A stretch of 64,000 bases of DNA from Ottelia alismoides (lineage: Eukaryota; Streptophyta; Magnoliopsida; Alismatales; Hydrocharitaceae). A program made the translations under genes and the position numbers. Shown one piece after another: positions 25,162 through 37,837 of this stretch. The notes beneath the pieces were generated by a model. The model worked only from the letters and a program-made list of their open reading frames with translations, was not told the origin of the DNA and did not search any database. How positions within the stretch are numbered: the first letter of the stretch is position 1; each line of letters opens with the position of its first letter. The stretch spans positions 62,001 to 126,000 of the forward strand of contig JAZKJV010009782.1 in the NCBI GenBank assembly GCA_037367405.1. The letters run 5' to 3'.

Positions 25162-28100
25162 TGATGAATCTACGTTTCATCATCTTTATTCTATCATTTT
25201 GGCCTTAAAAACCCTAGTAAATGCATGTAAATAGGTCTAATCCATGCATTTTAGCATTCATGCATTTGTGTGTAAATATTGTATAAATTGCGGTTTTTAA
25301 AGCCAAAATTATAGAATAAAGAAAAGAAAAGAAAAAGAATAAAATATTGTAAATATTTTATGACCCGAAACCCCGAGACCTAGGCATCTCGATGACTCGG
25401 TCGACAAGGAATAAAGTAGGGGGAGATAAGGGCCAAAAATACCAATAAAATCCCTTTTATTTTATTCATTCTTTATTCATTTTGGGACCTATTTTTGGTT
25501 CCACTTTTTATACATCAAATAAAGAAACTTTGTACATGAAAGTTGTAGATAATTTTATAAAGAAAAATACAAAATTGATTTCATTCAAAAATAATGTACA
25601 GATAAAAAGTTATGGTCTGAATAAAAATCCAGAATCCCAACTTTCCAGACCCGTATCTCACAAATAAAAACTCCAAATGCAGCATATTCACCTTTAATTG
25701 TATATAGAAGAAAATAAGCTATTTAATGGCGGTGGTTTCACATTTGGCGGAACTACGGTTTGAAAGTTGAGTTTTGGACCCCCGTTGTATAGCTATACTG
25801 ATTAAAATATTCAATTTATTATTTATCTATTATTTTTATAATTTTATATTTTTATAATGTTGTAAATATTCCTTACAATAATTATGTGCATTAAAATCAG
25901 AATAAAAACATAAATAAAACTCAAAATAAAATACTTCAATATGTGATACATAGGTATACTGCTTATACACATACATATACAACTACTATTCCTATTTTTT
26001 TAAATATACAAATTACTTCAATAAAATAAAATAAAAATATAATTAAGTGTATAAAAGTATTTTATAATTTTATAAAATAAGAAACAAAAATAATAAAATC
26101 ATAACACAGAATAAAAATAAGGTTAACATATATAGATAATATACCTATATAGGGGTATAAATGCAAACTTGTAAAAATACATCTCATAAAAATAAATAAA
26201 AATCATAATAAAATAATTTATAAAAAAATAAACATTTTTTATTTTATAATTAAAATTCAATAAAATCGTTATCTATTTTTTTATAGATTTTAGAAATCTT
26301 TTTCTCCAGGTTTTTCCTGGTTGGTCCACGTGGACCAACCAGGGGGCTAGGAGAGTTGACCTCGGTCAACTCTCTGCCCAACACCTGGGCTGCGTCAGAA
26401 CGCGAGTTTTCTTGATTTTCGCAGATTTTTGTAGACTGCCCCTTTCACCGAATCAGGTTGATTCCTTCACGAGTTTTTCTCCCCTACCATTGAACTTACT
26501 CGCCCAATGATTATTTAGGGGATTGGGCCTCTGTCGCGCCTTGTGCACCTCGTGCAAGGAGCCGCCTCGGTCACTTTCAAAACTACCCCATTCCTTTCCT
26601 TCTTCTTTTGAACCCTCCTTTGACCTAGCTTGGTCTTTCCTCTCGTGCTCAGGACCGGGGATCGTGACAGGATACCCTCCAGCCGACCTGGAAGCACCTT
26701 GCTTGGCCGCGGAGCGGCTCCATTTCACCTCCGGCGTGGCCGCCGTCGAGGTACCCACCTTGGGCTACTCAGCCCTTGAGGTCCCTTTTTTTTACTTTTC
26801 TTTACGTAGTTTAATTATTGGCAGCCACAGAATCACCTTCCACCGGTTTGTTTTGCTTCGCAACCACCCGATTACCACGCTACCACCTCGCCGGAGCAAG
26901 CTCCGGCGAGCTCGATTTTTCGCCATCTCCACCACCTTCCGTCACCGCACCCACGCACTTAACCACCCGGCCGAGACATCGCTCTCGAGCCTCTTTTTGG
27001 ACTCGCAGGTGCTGGACATCACGCCTAACCCCAAGAGGGGGGGTATCTCGCGTCGCCGGAGAAGAACGCCGCGCGCCGTCGCGCGGGCCTGGGAAGAACA
27101 AAACGCGGGGGAGGGGGCGAGCTACAGGTGTCGTCCATTTCTCCCCTCCCCTTTTGATCGCCGCCGTCCGATTGGCGAGAAGCAACACCGTCCGATCAAG
27201 CGTCCATCTTTTAATCCTGAGCGTCGGCGTGCGAAGCGGTATCGGCCGATTCTGGTGCGCCACGTGTCTTAAGTAAACGGCACCCAGCCGTTGGATCACT
27301 CAGCAGCTGGGTATTTTGCAAGATTTTCCCGCGCGTTTTAGCATTTCGAGTTGAGCATATAAACTTTCCATTGCTGTGTCAGATTTTTGTAATATTTATA
27401 GAACAACCCCTTAACCTTATCATAATTGCAGAACAATCCTCCCCAGGCGCACGTGCTCGCGCACGTGCCCCCTGGGGATTTTGCGTGGATAACCTCGTGG
27501 GTCTTGTTTTTAATATTCAGTCCAGCAATTACTTGGCTCAGTTTTATATTTTATGATCATTTTGCGCATAGGCCCTCGCCCTTTCATGATATTACTAATA
27601 TACCCCTGGCCGTGTGTATTGTTCTTCTTGCTTCTCGTATTTTTTGCATGCTTCTATAAAAACATGAAAAATCCCCAAAATTCAGTTTAGATCTCTGTTG
27701 CATAGTAGATTATCATCATATTTTTAGTTTTCATAATTATTGCATTTTTATATTTATTAAAAATAAAAAATAGCCATTTTGTGCACTGTCTAGCTTATAA
27801 AATCCATAAAAAATACAAAAACACTCCAGAAAAATCCCAAAAAAAATATATTTTGTTCATTTTAGTTTGTTTTAATTTCACCAAAAATCATTAAAAATTA
27901 CAAAACCAAACTCCTAAAAATTGCAAAACTCCAAAAACCTTTAGAAAAATATTAAAAATTCTACAAAAACCCTAAAAATATAATCTTGGTGTCTAAATTT
28001 TCCTTATTTTATTTTCTTTAAGTGAAAATTAAATTGGAGAATTTTTGCTACTGTTTTCTATTTTATTTCTCCATTTTAGTTTCAGCCTTGCATTTTATTC

Positions 28101-28699
28101 ACTGTTTTCTTTATTTTGCTAATTAAAAATACCAAAAACATTCTAAAAATTATCCAAAAATCACAAAAATAGTAAAAAAGTATAAAAAGACCAAAAAGAC
28201 TTTATTTGTTTATTTTTGAGCATTTTTATCTATTTTTATAAACACCTCTTTCGCCATTTTATTACATTGCCTTTATTTTCCAATATTGAAAAAGAAAAAA
28301 AATATAAAAAATATAAAATATAAAAAGAAAATATAAAACCAGAAATTATAAAATCAAAATACAAAAATATAAAATTAAAAATTAAATAAAAAAAGATAAA
28401 ATTAAAAACCCACAAAAAATTAGCTTAGTAGACTCTTGATCACAATTCACACATTTTGGTGCCTTAGTGCCCCGTTCTACCTGTCTGCTCCCTGTGTTCG
28501 ACCTCTGTACATACTTGCACTATACACATCTTGTTGTAGAGTTATAATAAATTTTAACTCCGCACATTTACTTTCATTGCTTGATATATTTGTCGTGGAT
28601 TAATTGTTGATTAATTCAAATTTCGTGAGCGGTCGCTCAGCGACACTATAATCCCGCCTTGTGTGGACTATTTTGACCCTCGCAAAATCTGAGTTTTCA
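25162..28699 (+). mobile_element. Solo LTR H, TSD TGCAC
   Basis: Seen: it begins TGATGAATCTACG and ends CTGAGTTTTCA. TGCAC lies outside both ends (25157-25161 and 28700-28704). It is 3538 bp in plus orientation. Modules: the conserved block at about 25475-25790, the 28-bp palindrome at 26316-26343, the TTGACC inverted pair near 26352-26373, a GC-rich domain to about 27290, a GCACGTGC hairpin at 27441-27477, A-rich sequence, and the AATAAA hairpin at 28539-28560. No PBS or PPT adjoins it. A 249-codon frame at 26523-27272 lies in the GC-rich domain and is not treated as a gene. Confidence 0.92.
26316..26343. promoter_or_regulatory. 28-bp CACGTG palindrome, copy in H
   Basis: Perfect palindrome. 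It is followed by the paired AGAGTTGACC and GGTCAACTCT at 26352-26373. Confidence 0.8.
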
Positions 28700-29279
28700 T
28701 GCACCTAAATATATGGAGAGCTTAAATAATGTTATTCACATTTGACTTTTAATCGTGAAATTAATGATATAATTAGAGACCCAAGCACCTAATTAAATTA
28801 TACATGAAACAAGCTTTCAAAGGACTATTTAAATGTAATATTTGGAGTTAAATGCTAATTATGATAATTAAAATAATGTTAAACAAACAGTCAACTTCTC
28901 TGATTAATAAATAAGTACACAAGTCTCGCATCAGAGATTTAAAATGACATTAGAAAGACAATTAAAAGAGCCTTATAACAATAACAATTTCATCTAATTT
29001 GAACATCAAATGCAAAATTATTAGACAATCAGTTCAGAGGTCTTCTTGCAATAAACATATAATTAATTAAAAACTAATTGAAAGTCCAACATGGACTTAT
29101 CTACAATTAAAATAAACCGAAGGGGTTTATATGCAAATGCCAAGGACTCCTGTTTATTTGTAATTTTGATAATGTTGTTGGGCCTAAGTGCAAACAACAC
29201 AAAGGCGGGCACATGCTACGTGTGAGGTAGACTGCAATGCAAGTAGGTGAATCTCCCATGATGTCGGATCATGTGGCAT
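28700..29279 (-). mobile_element. Remnant of element E 3' LTR, right part
   Basis: It continues the sequence cut by H, and the first five bases (28700-28704) are H's right TSD copy. Phrases such as GGGGTTTATATGCAAATGCC and GGGCCTAAGTGCAAAC resemble the degenerate U3 subrepeat of the long LTRs. The pol remnant begins just to the right, as expected for a 3' LTR on the minus strand. The exact right edge and PPT were not located. Confidence 0.4.
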
Positions 29280-31900
29280 GGTTTAGAATGGCATCCGAAT
29301 CATCACTCCACATGAAAGATCGGAGTAACTGTTCATTAGGTTCAATAAAATGTTTCAACAACTGCCCATTCACTAAGAAAGATTGTGCACCATCTGTGAG
29401 ATTAAATATCTCTATACTACCATTATTATGCATTTCTTTGACAATATGAGAACCCCTGATTTAAACTTCTGTTTGACATGAAAGATATTTAACTTTGCAT
29501 TGAACTACCATACCTTATGCTCAGGGACAAAGCTTTTGCATTTGATGTTTTGATCATGTCATTCTTGACTTTAATGAGCTCATTCATATGCTAAGATGAT
29601 GTTGATGTCCTATGCTAAGTTTCTGATTTTAATGAGCTCATTCAGATATATGTCTCTACTCTTCTTGCCCAGGCGACCATTCCGATTAACTTTCCTTATT
29701 TCCCATTCAAATTTATGCACTAACTCAATGGGCAAATTGCATGGCTTGCCATAGAATATTTTGAATGGGGAAGTTTCGAGTGGAGTCTTGTAGGTTGTCC
29801 TATAGGCCTATGGAAATTGGTCCAAAGGCTAGAACCAGTTATTCCTATCAGGATGAACTAGCTTTTGCAATATGCTCTTCACTTCCTTGTTGAATACCCC
29901 TGCCATGTCGTTAGACTGTAGATGATAAGAACTAATAATACGATGATCAATACTACAGTCCTTAGCTAAGATATTCATGTCTCTATACACAAATGGCTAC
30001 CTCGTCAGAAATAAGAACCTTAGGAACTCCAAACCCAGAAATGATGTGACCTGTCACAAATTTACAAATAGTCTTGATGTCCGTGGTTCTTATTCTAGAT
30101 TAGATAATCAATCGCTAGCAACATGCGCTCATATCCGTGACTGTTAGGGAAAGGACCTATGAAATCAATACCCATGCATCAAAAACATCACATGAAATCA
30201 CTGATTGCATGGGCATAACATCCCTCAAACCAATTATCCCTCCCATTCTTTAGCATTATGAAATAAGGTCAGTCAGTAAAATCCGCATTGAAGTACTTTA
30301 TAAGCGGTTCTCTTTCTCGAGTGGTGTCTTCCTGCCTTTAGAATATGGCAGTGAGTGGGGACACTCTGGTATTCCTCATGAGGAATTCACCTTTTCTAGA
30401 CATAATTCAATCCTTCAAAGAAAAGGAACAAATCCTGCCAATGGTACTTCCTCGAATCCGACTTCATTAAGCAAATATTGTTTCTAGTCCAACCTTGGCA
30501 AACTTTCTTAGAGACAAGAACGTTCACATGTTGGCATACAATGGAAGAGGATCAATAACACAAATTGACTTGATCAGGAAAGATTCACGAATAGGGTTAG
30601 ACTCAAGGGAGTCCTTGAAACCAAGTCTAGATAAGTGATCAACCACTATATTTTTAATTGTAAGTTTGTCTTTAATCTCCAAATCAAACTCCTGGAGTAA
30701 TAAAATTCACGAGACGGGCCTTTGCACACTTCTTTTCCATTAAGTAATGAATTATTTTATGATCATGTATATAGTCACCTTTCACCTTAAACGATATGAT
30801 CTGAATTTCTCTAAGGCTCAAACTACTATGAGCATTTCCTTTTCTATCATTGCATAATTCTTCTGTGCTAGATCTAAAACTTTACTCGTGTGGTGAACTG
30901 TAAATGGTGTCCCATTTCTTGTTTGTCCAAGCATAGCCCCTATAGCAAAATCCAAAGCACTTGTCATAATTTCAAAGGGAAGAGACCAATCAAGGGCTTG
31001 CAGGATGGGAGATTCTATGATCTTTCTTTCGAAAATCTCAAAATCTTACTTACACCTATGATCTACAACAAACTCAATGTCCTTTCCTAAGATCTTAGCT
31101 AATGGTTGGATAATTTTTGAAAATCTTTTGATGAATAGCCTATAGAATCCAATATGCCCTAAAAATGAACACAATGACTTAATTTGATTGGTGGATCGAG
31201 TTTTTTTATCACATCCACCTTGGTAAGGTCAAACTCCACTCCAGTCTTGGAGATGACATACCTCAACACAATATCCTCGTGTACCATAAAATAGCTTCTC
31301 TCCCAGGAGAGCACCGGATTAACCTTCATACACCTCTGAAGGACTCGATCCAAATGTAAAAGACACGCATCAAAAGAATCACCGTGAACTGAGAAATCAT
31401 CCATAAAAATTTCCAGGAAACCTCCATCCATCTCAACGAACACAACAATCATGCATCTCTGAAAGGTTCATTGGACATTACATAACCCAAAAGGCACGCA
31501 TCTAAATGCATATGTGTCGAATGAACAAGTAAAGATTGTCTTTTCCTGGTCCTCAGAAGGTATAGATACTTGATTGTAGGCCGATCACCCTTCAAGAAAT
31601 TAGAAGAACTATTTTCCTGCCAATCTCTTTAAGATTTGATCAGTAAAAGGCAGAAGAAAGTGATCTTTCTTGGTCGTAGACGGACGCGCCACGACGTGGG
31701 TACTCATGTCGTGATCTCTTCATTCTCATCATCGGTGATCATATGAATTCCTAACTCCTTCAGAATAACATGTAAAGGTGTCACCCATTTGAAATCCGAG
31801 ACGGGGTAAATAAACCGGGCTCCATACCATTTATCAGTCTCTTTTCTTAACAACACTAATTGGAAGATTTTGTTCTTTGTCACAAGGGTGTACCTAGTAA
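29280..31900 (-). pseudogene. Dead Athila-like pol of element E (RT, RNase H, integrase)
   Basis: Translation on the minus strand, with many stops and frameshifts, follows the A polyprotein from the start of RT to the C terminus. RT: SDFKWVTPLHVI near 31780 and the intact catalytic box FMDDFSVHGDSFDACL within 31452-31159. RNase H: the region matching MTDASDFAVGAVLGQ reads MTSALDFAIGAMLGQ near 30960, losing the first Asp. Integrase: MGIDFIGPFPNSHGYE near 30180, then AYRTTYKTPLETSPF, and YGKPCNLPIEL near 29750. C terminus: FLVNGQLLKHFIEPNEQ near 29340. Gag and protease are absent and the remnant stops at about 31900. It is clearly older than A and B. Confidence 0.85.
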
Positions 31901-32120
31901 GGACTCTTTGAATGCAATGTGCTCATTCCTATGTATTCCCCTTTGTGATAGATAAGCTGAGGAAAATGAGTGAAGTTAAATATTCTGGTGTTTATTTGAG
32001 TTTGATTTTCTCTAATGCATTGAGTTGCGATTGTGAGCTTATTGGGGTCTTTGAAGTTGATGGTCAAATTGTAGCAGATGCCTTGAACATTATGCTTTTG
32101 TGCATACATACATACATATA
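31901..32120. other. Junction segment between E and D
   Basis: 220 bp of unrecognised sequence into which D appears inserted. It ends in a CATA-type simple repeat (TACATACATACATATA) immediately before D's LTR end. Confidence 0.3.
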
Positions 32121-33642
32121 TGTCACGACCCGATTCCCGGGCCGTCAGATCCTCCCATATCCGAATCTGGTTTATCAACAATAATTTATTCAGCAATCAC
32201 AACTAACATTTAGAAACGGACTGCAAATAAGAATACTCAGAAGGAAGTATTTCAACACTTTGCCATTCACAAAATAAAGTTTACATGATCCATTGTCCCA
32301 CTACAACCCTTTACATGCTTGAATGAAATACACAGAAATATTACTAACTACCTTACAAAGAAAAGCTATTGTGGCTAGCTGGATGTCTAGTATGTAAGCT
32401 GAATAGATTTTTAAAGTCCTCACGATGGCTCACCGACACCTTTGAGTTTTCCATAAATCATAGGATAAAAATTAGCGAATGCTAAGAACGAAGAAGAAAA
32501 AAGCAAACAAATTGTGTAATTTTGCAAAACTTGTTATCACAAAAGGTTTCATTCCTTCTTGTTAATTTAAGTCATATTCCTTTTCTATTCCATGTCAGGG
32601 ATTAGTCTAGGAGAACCCCATCATTCTTGGACTCCGAAGCTATGGACACTTCGAGATTGGAGATTGCGCTGATCTTGGTAAGCTTATGTCGTTGCTCGTC
32701 GCCTCAACCAATCCTCCAATACTACCCTGACAATTTCCTTTTTCTTTTATTAACTAGGGTCTCAACCCTCAGCCTAAAAAATAAATGAGCAAACCGTCCT
32801 CGAGGATTCGGTTGCTTAAAACCTCAGGCTAACATTAAATCAAATAACCTAACGACTTTAAATACATCTTATCGTGACCCAGGCGCTATTGAAGCACCCG
32901 TGCCTCCACATGGCAAACCACATCGTCTGTCATTCAACCCAAAGATATTGACTCCCGGTACCACGTGTTGCAAAATATTCATTTCGTACGCACTTATCAT
33001 AACAGAACAACCGTGTACCGCCTAGGCAGGGGAAACACCAATACGGGTTCCTTCCGGCAAATCTACAGGTTTCATGCTCGACCTGTAGTTCTACTCTCAG
33101 TCATCCTTAACGTGACACACGATGCTTTTCAGGATCCAACCCAACCCACATCAATTCCCATGATGTAATTCTTTCGTTAAGTCTTTGATTTTCATAATCA
33201 ACAATACTTAGTATAGACTCACATATATATTATTCATATGCATATATACTCGTATTTATGCCTATTTTAACTCCCAAACCCTAACTTTCAAAGCCACCAC
33301 ATCGATTTGATGCTTAAACCTTATTTTAGTGGGAATCACAAAGCAACTATTCAGACTTTTTCAAAAATAGCCAAAATTAGGGTTCTTTATAGCACAAAAC
33401 ATAAAATCAAGAATTTCAATAATCTCGTTTGAAAATCCAACAGCAAAAGGAAGGATTTCGTTACCTAATCGAGCTGTCTCTCGTGTATGCAAGGCTTTAT
33501 CGTGTTTCGTTTTTAGAACGGTTGTTTTAAGGCTCCTGAAAAGATCGAATTTCATTTCGTATCAAAAATGCTAAGAACATGTCAAGAACGCGAAGAACGA
33601 ACGGAGAACACGAAGAACGCCAAGAACATATTTTCTCTTGAA

Positions 33643-33817
33643 ATTTCAGCAGAGCTTCCCATAATACGGGGTGATATTTCTAGGAAAATTTCGGCAGAGT
33701 TTCTCCTTATATCGAGACATATTTCTCGGAAAATTTTGACAGAGTTTCCCCTTATATCGGGACATATTTCTCGGAAAATTTCGACAGATTTTTCCCTTAT
33801 ATCGGGACATATTTCAA
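33643..33817. repeat. 45-bp tandem repeat, about 3.9 copies, in D's LTR
   Basis: The unit contains ATATCGGGACATATTTCTCG followed by GAAAATTTC. Copies are in register at 45-bp spacing, so they also read as a 15-residue repeat (ISGHISRK core) in one frame. That ORF effect is incidental to a multiple-of-three unit length. Confidence 0.85.
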
Positions 33818-33905
33818 AATAAAAGCAAAAAAAGTTTCCTCTATAAAATCAATCGTGAGGAAAACAACATCAAAACTGAAAGAATATACTCAAACAACAA
33901 GAGAT

Positions 33906-34179
33906 GAGGAATCGGTAGACACTAAGCATCTTAGGTGAGTGAATGTGTGACGAATCACAGGGTTCACTGACGTGCATAGCCGTCCGCACCTAAGTAGGGT
34001 ATTACACATATTTCTCTATCAAAATAACTATAAAAGCATAATTGAAAGAATAGAAACATAAGCAATGGAGAATCGGTAGACACCTCACGTCTTAGATGAG
34101 TGAATGTGTGACGAATCACAGGGTTCACTGACGTGCATAGCCGCCCGCACCTAACTATGGTGTTACACAGATTTCTCCT
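33906..34179. repeat. Imperfect duplication of about 115 bp within D's LTR
   Basis: Copy 1 (33906-34020) and copy 2 (34066-34179) share ATCGGTAGACAC, then GTGACGAATCACAGGGTTCA, then CTGACGTGCATAGCCG and a TTACACA.ATTTCTC end. A 45-bp A-rich spacer separates them. Confidence 0.85.
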
Positions 34180-34945
34180 CAAACCACAATAGAAAACGAA
34201 TCGGAAAGAAAGATGAATCAATAACAAAGCTTGGAAGAAAGAGGATGAATTGAAATCCTAGCTTATGAAACAAACTAAGAGAGGATCATACCTTTCTCCT
34301 CCTCGTTCTCCTGGCAACGCTTCACTAGCGCTCCTCCCTCGCCTCCCACTCCTCCTCCCGACCTCTCGACCCTAGCCCTTGGGGTGGCGGTGGTAGTGGA
34401 AATCGTAGAGAATGAATGGGTAGGGGGGTCTATTTATAGGCTCCAGAAAACCATTAACCATGATTAGAAAATCATGGTTTATACCTTAACTATGGTTTAG
34501 CGGCCCATGGTTTTGACCCATGATTTTGGCCAAAACTTAACCCAAACTTGGGACTTAAGTTAGAACATTCTAGAGGATTCTAGATTCGCTAATGACGCTT
34601 AATTAACACTAATCGTGATTAACTCTCACTAATCGCGATTTAACTTTCGCGGCTTACGCTTATCTTTTGCTAACTATTGATTAGTATTTGTTAATGATCA
34701 TTTGTGGTTTTCAATCCATCATTAGTTTCTTTAATCATGTTTAATTAGTCTTAATGACAATCATTATGGGTTAATGATATCTTATCCTTCCTTACTTCTC
34801 TTTCTTCCGAAAATCATAACAAATCGAAACAAAGTCCGATTCATATGAAACAAATTTCGTTGGTTTTCTCTTGACGAGACGGATCTTATTATATAGGATC
34901 TGAGATATGCTAAGTTCAAGGCTTTAAAATTATAATAACCTTAAA

Positions 34946-35094
34946 GGAAGTCTCTTCCTCGAGACTTGAAATGCAGGCATAACAACCTTAAAGAGGATTG
35001 AAAGCATAACATCCTTAAAGAGAATGAATGACATTTCATTTATAAAGATGATATACAATAAAACTTTAACTCTTGGTTCCGTCATAATACTTTA
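34946..35094 (-). other. Segment between D's chromodomain and its 3' LTR
   Basis: On the minus strand it follows the chromodomain fragment. The usual continuation of the domain is not recognisable after RNQE, and two related AGAGGATTGAAAGCATAAC-like stretches suggest a local duplication. Confidence 0.35.
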
Positions 35095-37837
35095 ACTAGA
35101 GGCACCTCTTTGTTTCTCAACTTCTTGATATCCCTGTCAAGTATTTGCACAGGTAGCTCTTGATATGTCAAGTCTGCTCAACATGTAAATCATCATAACT
35201 TATATTATGCTATGGATCCTTAACGTACTTTCTTAGATTTGATACATGAAAAACATCATGTACTGCCGAAAGATGTGGAGGAAGTGCAAGTCTATATGCT
35301 ACTTTTCCAATGCGCTGAATAATTTAAAAGGGACCCACAAATCTGAGTGCTAACTTCCCATGCACACCAAACCTCTAAATTCCCTTCATAGGTGATACTT
35401 TGAGAAATACAAAGTCACCTACCTCAAACTCAAGGTCTCTTCGCATTGTATCACTATAGCTTTTCTGGCGACTCTGAGCAGTCAATAGTCTTTTTCGAGC
35501 AAGCTCTACAGCTTCATGTGTCTCTTGCAGTGTATCTGAATCATAAAGGTTCTTTATCCCGACCTCTTGTCAACACAAAGGAGTAGTACACCTATGTCCA
35601 TAAAGTGCTTCAAATGGTTCCATGCCAATACTTTTATGGTAACTGTTGTTATATGTGAATTCTGCAAGAGGTAAATGTTTAATCAATGATCCCTTCCATT
35701 CTAAGGCACACGCTCGTAGCATATCCTCTAATGTCTAAATAGTACGTTCTGACTGACCATCTGTTTGTGGATGATATGCTGTACTCAAGCATAGTTGTGT
35801 ACCTAAGGCTTTCATGAAGTTCTACCAATAATGTGAGGTGAATCGTGAATCTCGATCAGAAACTACTTCCTTTGGGATACCATGGAGGCTAATCACATGT
35901 GTAATATATAACTCAGCAAGCTGGTCTGGAGTGAAAGATAAGCTTATCGAAAAAAGTGTGCTACCTTTGTCAGACGATCTATTATAACCCAGATACTATC
36001 TTTACTACCAGTCGTCTGAGGTAAGCCAGTAACGAAGTCCATGGAAATGCTTTCTCATTTCCATTCAGGTATAGAGAGGTGTTGCAATAATCCTGGTGGC
36101 TTTTGGTGTGAAGCCTTTACTTGCTGGCAAGTGAAACATGAATTCACAAACTCAGCAACATCTTTCTTCATTCCTGGCCACCAAAAGTATGAATGAAGAT
36201 CCTTATACATCTTTGTAATTCCTGGATGAATAGATAATCTTGAGCAGTGCGCTTCATGTAAGATGTATTTCCTTAGTTCATGTGTGTTTGGTACACAAAC
36301 TCTGTGATGGTTATACAATAACCCATCTTGTATCTGGAACCCTCTATCTCATTCTTCTTAAGTTGTTGCCTTAAGTCTTTAAGGAATGGATCATCCTCCT
36401 GTCCTTTCTTTATTCTATCCCAGATCTCTGGTTTGTATCGGTGAGAATAGTTATAGTATCAGCACTACTATCAACTGGTTTCCATTCACTTAACGTTGAT
36501 AGTAAACCCCGGAAGTGGATAGCACTCACCAATCCAGGTGAATAGGTTCTTCTGCTAAGGGCATCCGCTACAACATCCCCCTTACCAGGGTGGTAGGAGA
36601 TAGTGCAATCATAGTCTTTCAACAATTCTAGCCACCATCTCTGTCTCATTTTGAGTTCCTTCTGATCAAATAGATAATTCAAGCTTTTATGATCAGTGAA
36701 GATCTCAACAGTAATACATAGAGGTAATGTCTCCATATCTTTAAAGCAAAAAGTACAACAGCTAATTCAAGGTCATGTGTTGGGTAGTTCTTTTCATGTG
36801 TCCTGAGTTGTCATGATGTATACGCAACTACCTTTCTATGTTGCATAAGAACTGCCCCAAGTCCTTCTTTAGACGCATCAGTATACACTGTAAACCCTTC
36901 ACTCCCAGAGGGTAGAGTAAGGATTGGTGCAGATGTTAGGCATTCTTTCAGTGTCTGAAAACTAGCTTCACATGTATCAGACCATAAGAATGAGACTTCC
37001 TTCTGAGTTAGTCTAGCCATTAGCAATGCTATTCGTGAAAAGTCCTTCACGAATCTTCTATAATATCCAGCTAAACCCAGAAAAGATCGTGTTTCTGTGA
37101 GAGTCTTCGGGCGTTCCCAACTCATCACCGCACTAACCTTTGTAGGATCAACTGATATACCGTCCCCAGAAATAATATGGCCTAAGAAAGATACTTCAGA
37201 TAACCAAAAGTCACATTTGTTATATTTAGCATACAATTTGTTCTTCCTTAATGTTTCAAGTGCCCGCCTGATATGGTATTCATCCAGATAATTATCCTTA
37301 GAGTAAATAAGCACATCATCAATAAAGACTACTACAAAGTGATCTAAGAACTCCTTGAATACTCTATTCATGAGATCCATGAAAGCTGCTGGGGCATTTG
37401 TCAGTTCAAAAGGCATAACTAAGAATTCATAATGTCCATATCTAGTTCGAAAGGTTGTCTTGGGAATATCCGCATCTTTTATCTTCAAATGATGGTATCC
37501 AGATCTTAAGTAAATCTTGGAATACATAGTCGAACCCTGTAACTGGTCAAAGAGATCATCTATCCTTGGTAGAGGATACTTATTCTTCATTGTCCTCTTG
37601 TTTAACTGTCTATAGTCAATGCACAACCATATTGACCCATCCTTTTTCCTGACAAATAAGACAGGTGTTCCCCATGGTGAAGTACTAGGACGGATGAATC
37701 CTTTATCTAATAGTTCTTACAACTGTGTCTTTAACTCTCGTAACTCAGCTGGTGCCATCCTATATGGAGGGATAGAGATAGGTTGAGTATCAGGTATAAA
37801 AGAGATTTCAAATTCAATCTCTCGCTCAGGTGGTAAT
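35095..37837 (-). pseudogene. Dead chromovirus pol of element D (RT-RNaseH-IN-chromodomain)
   Basis: Minus strand, in order. RT: it starts at [13 protein letters not shown] right at the C insertion point, then [10 protein letters not shown] and, within the open frame 37626-36811, [25 protein letters not shown] and [11 protein letters not shown]. RNase [16 protein letters not shown], then [10 protein letters not shown] and ADALSRR (36736-36410). Integrase: the zinc-binding HPGITKMYKDLHSYFWWPGM (36318-36055), then [11 protein letters not shown]. Chromodomain: PVQILDRDIKKLRNKEVP near 35155. Disabling changes: a stop near 37720, the RT motif-A Asp replaced by Tyr ([10 protein letters not shown]), stops after RNase H, W-to-stop after SIPEWK, and W-to-stop in KVL-stop-RNQ of the chromodomain. 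The gag/protease half is off-window because C split D here. Confidence 0.9.

Larger units (their letters stand above)
32121..34945 (-). mobile_element. 3' LTR of chromovirus D
   Basis: Seen: the left edge TGTCACGACCCGATTCCCGG gives the minus-strand end ...GGGTCGTGACA, a terminus I associate with plant Tekay/Del-type chromoviruses. The right edge is set approximately where the minus-strand text passes from CTCGAGGAAGAGACTTCC (the coding tail usually found just before such LTRs) into TTATAATTTTAAAG. The edge is uncertain by perhaps 150 bp. Inside are two tandem duplications (33643-33817 and 33906-34179) and a GC-rich patch near 34300-34400. The partner LTR would be beyond the right window edge. 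Confidence 0.6.

Noticed and set aside
26523..27272. 249-codon frame in the GC-rich domain of LTR H (and similar 214-codon frame at 46795-47439 in A)
   Set aside because: It lies in GC-rich DNA with long frames on both strands. The equivalent frames in F2, B and C are broken or differ, and no protein motif is visible. It is better explained as LTR sequence.
31912..32184. 90-codon frame at the E/D junction
   Set aside because: It runs across D's LTR boundary at 32121, so it cannot be an ancestral gene. No motif recognised.
33568..33822. 84-codon repeat-containing ORF in D's LTR
   Set aside because: The frame is open only because the 45-bp tandem unit is a multiple of three and lacks stops in that frame.
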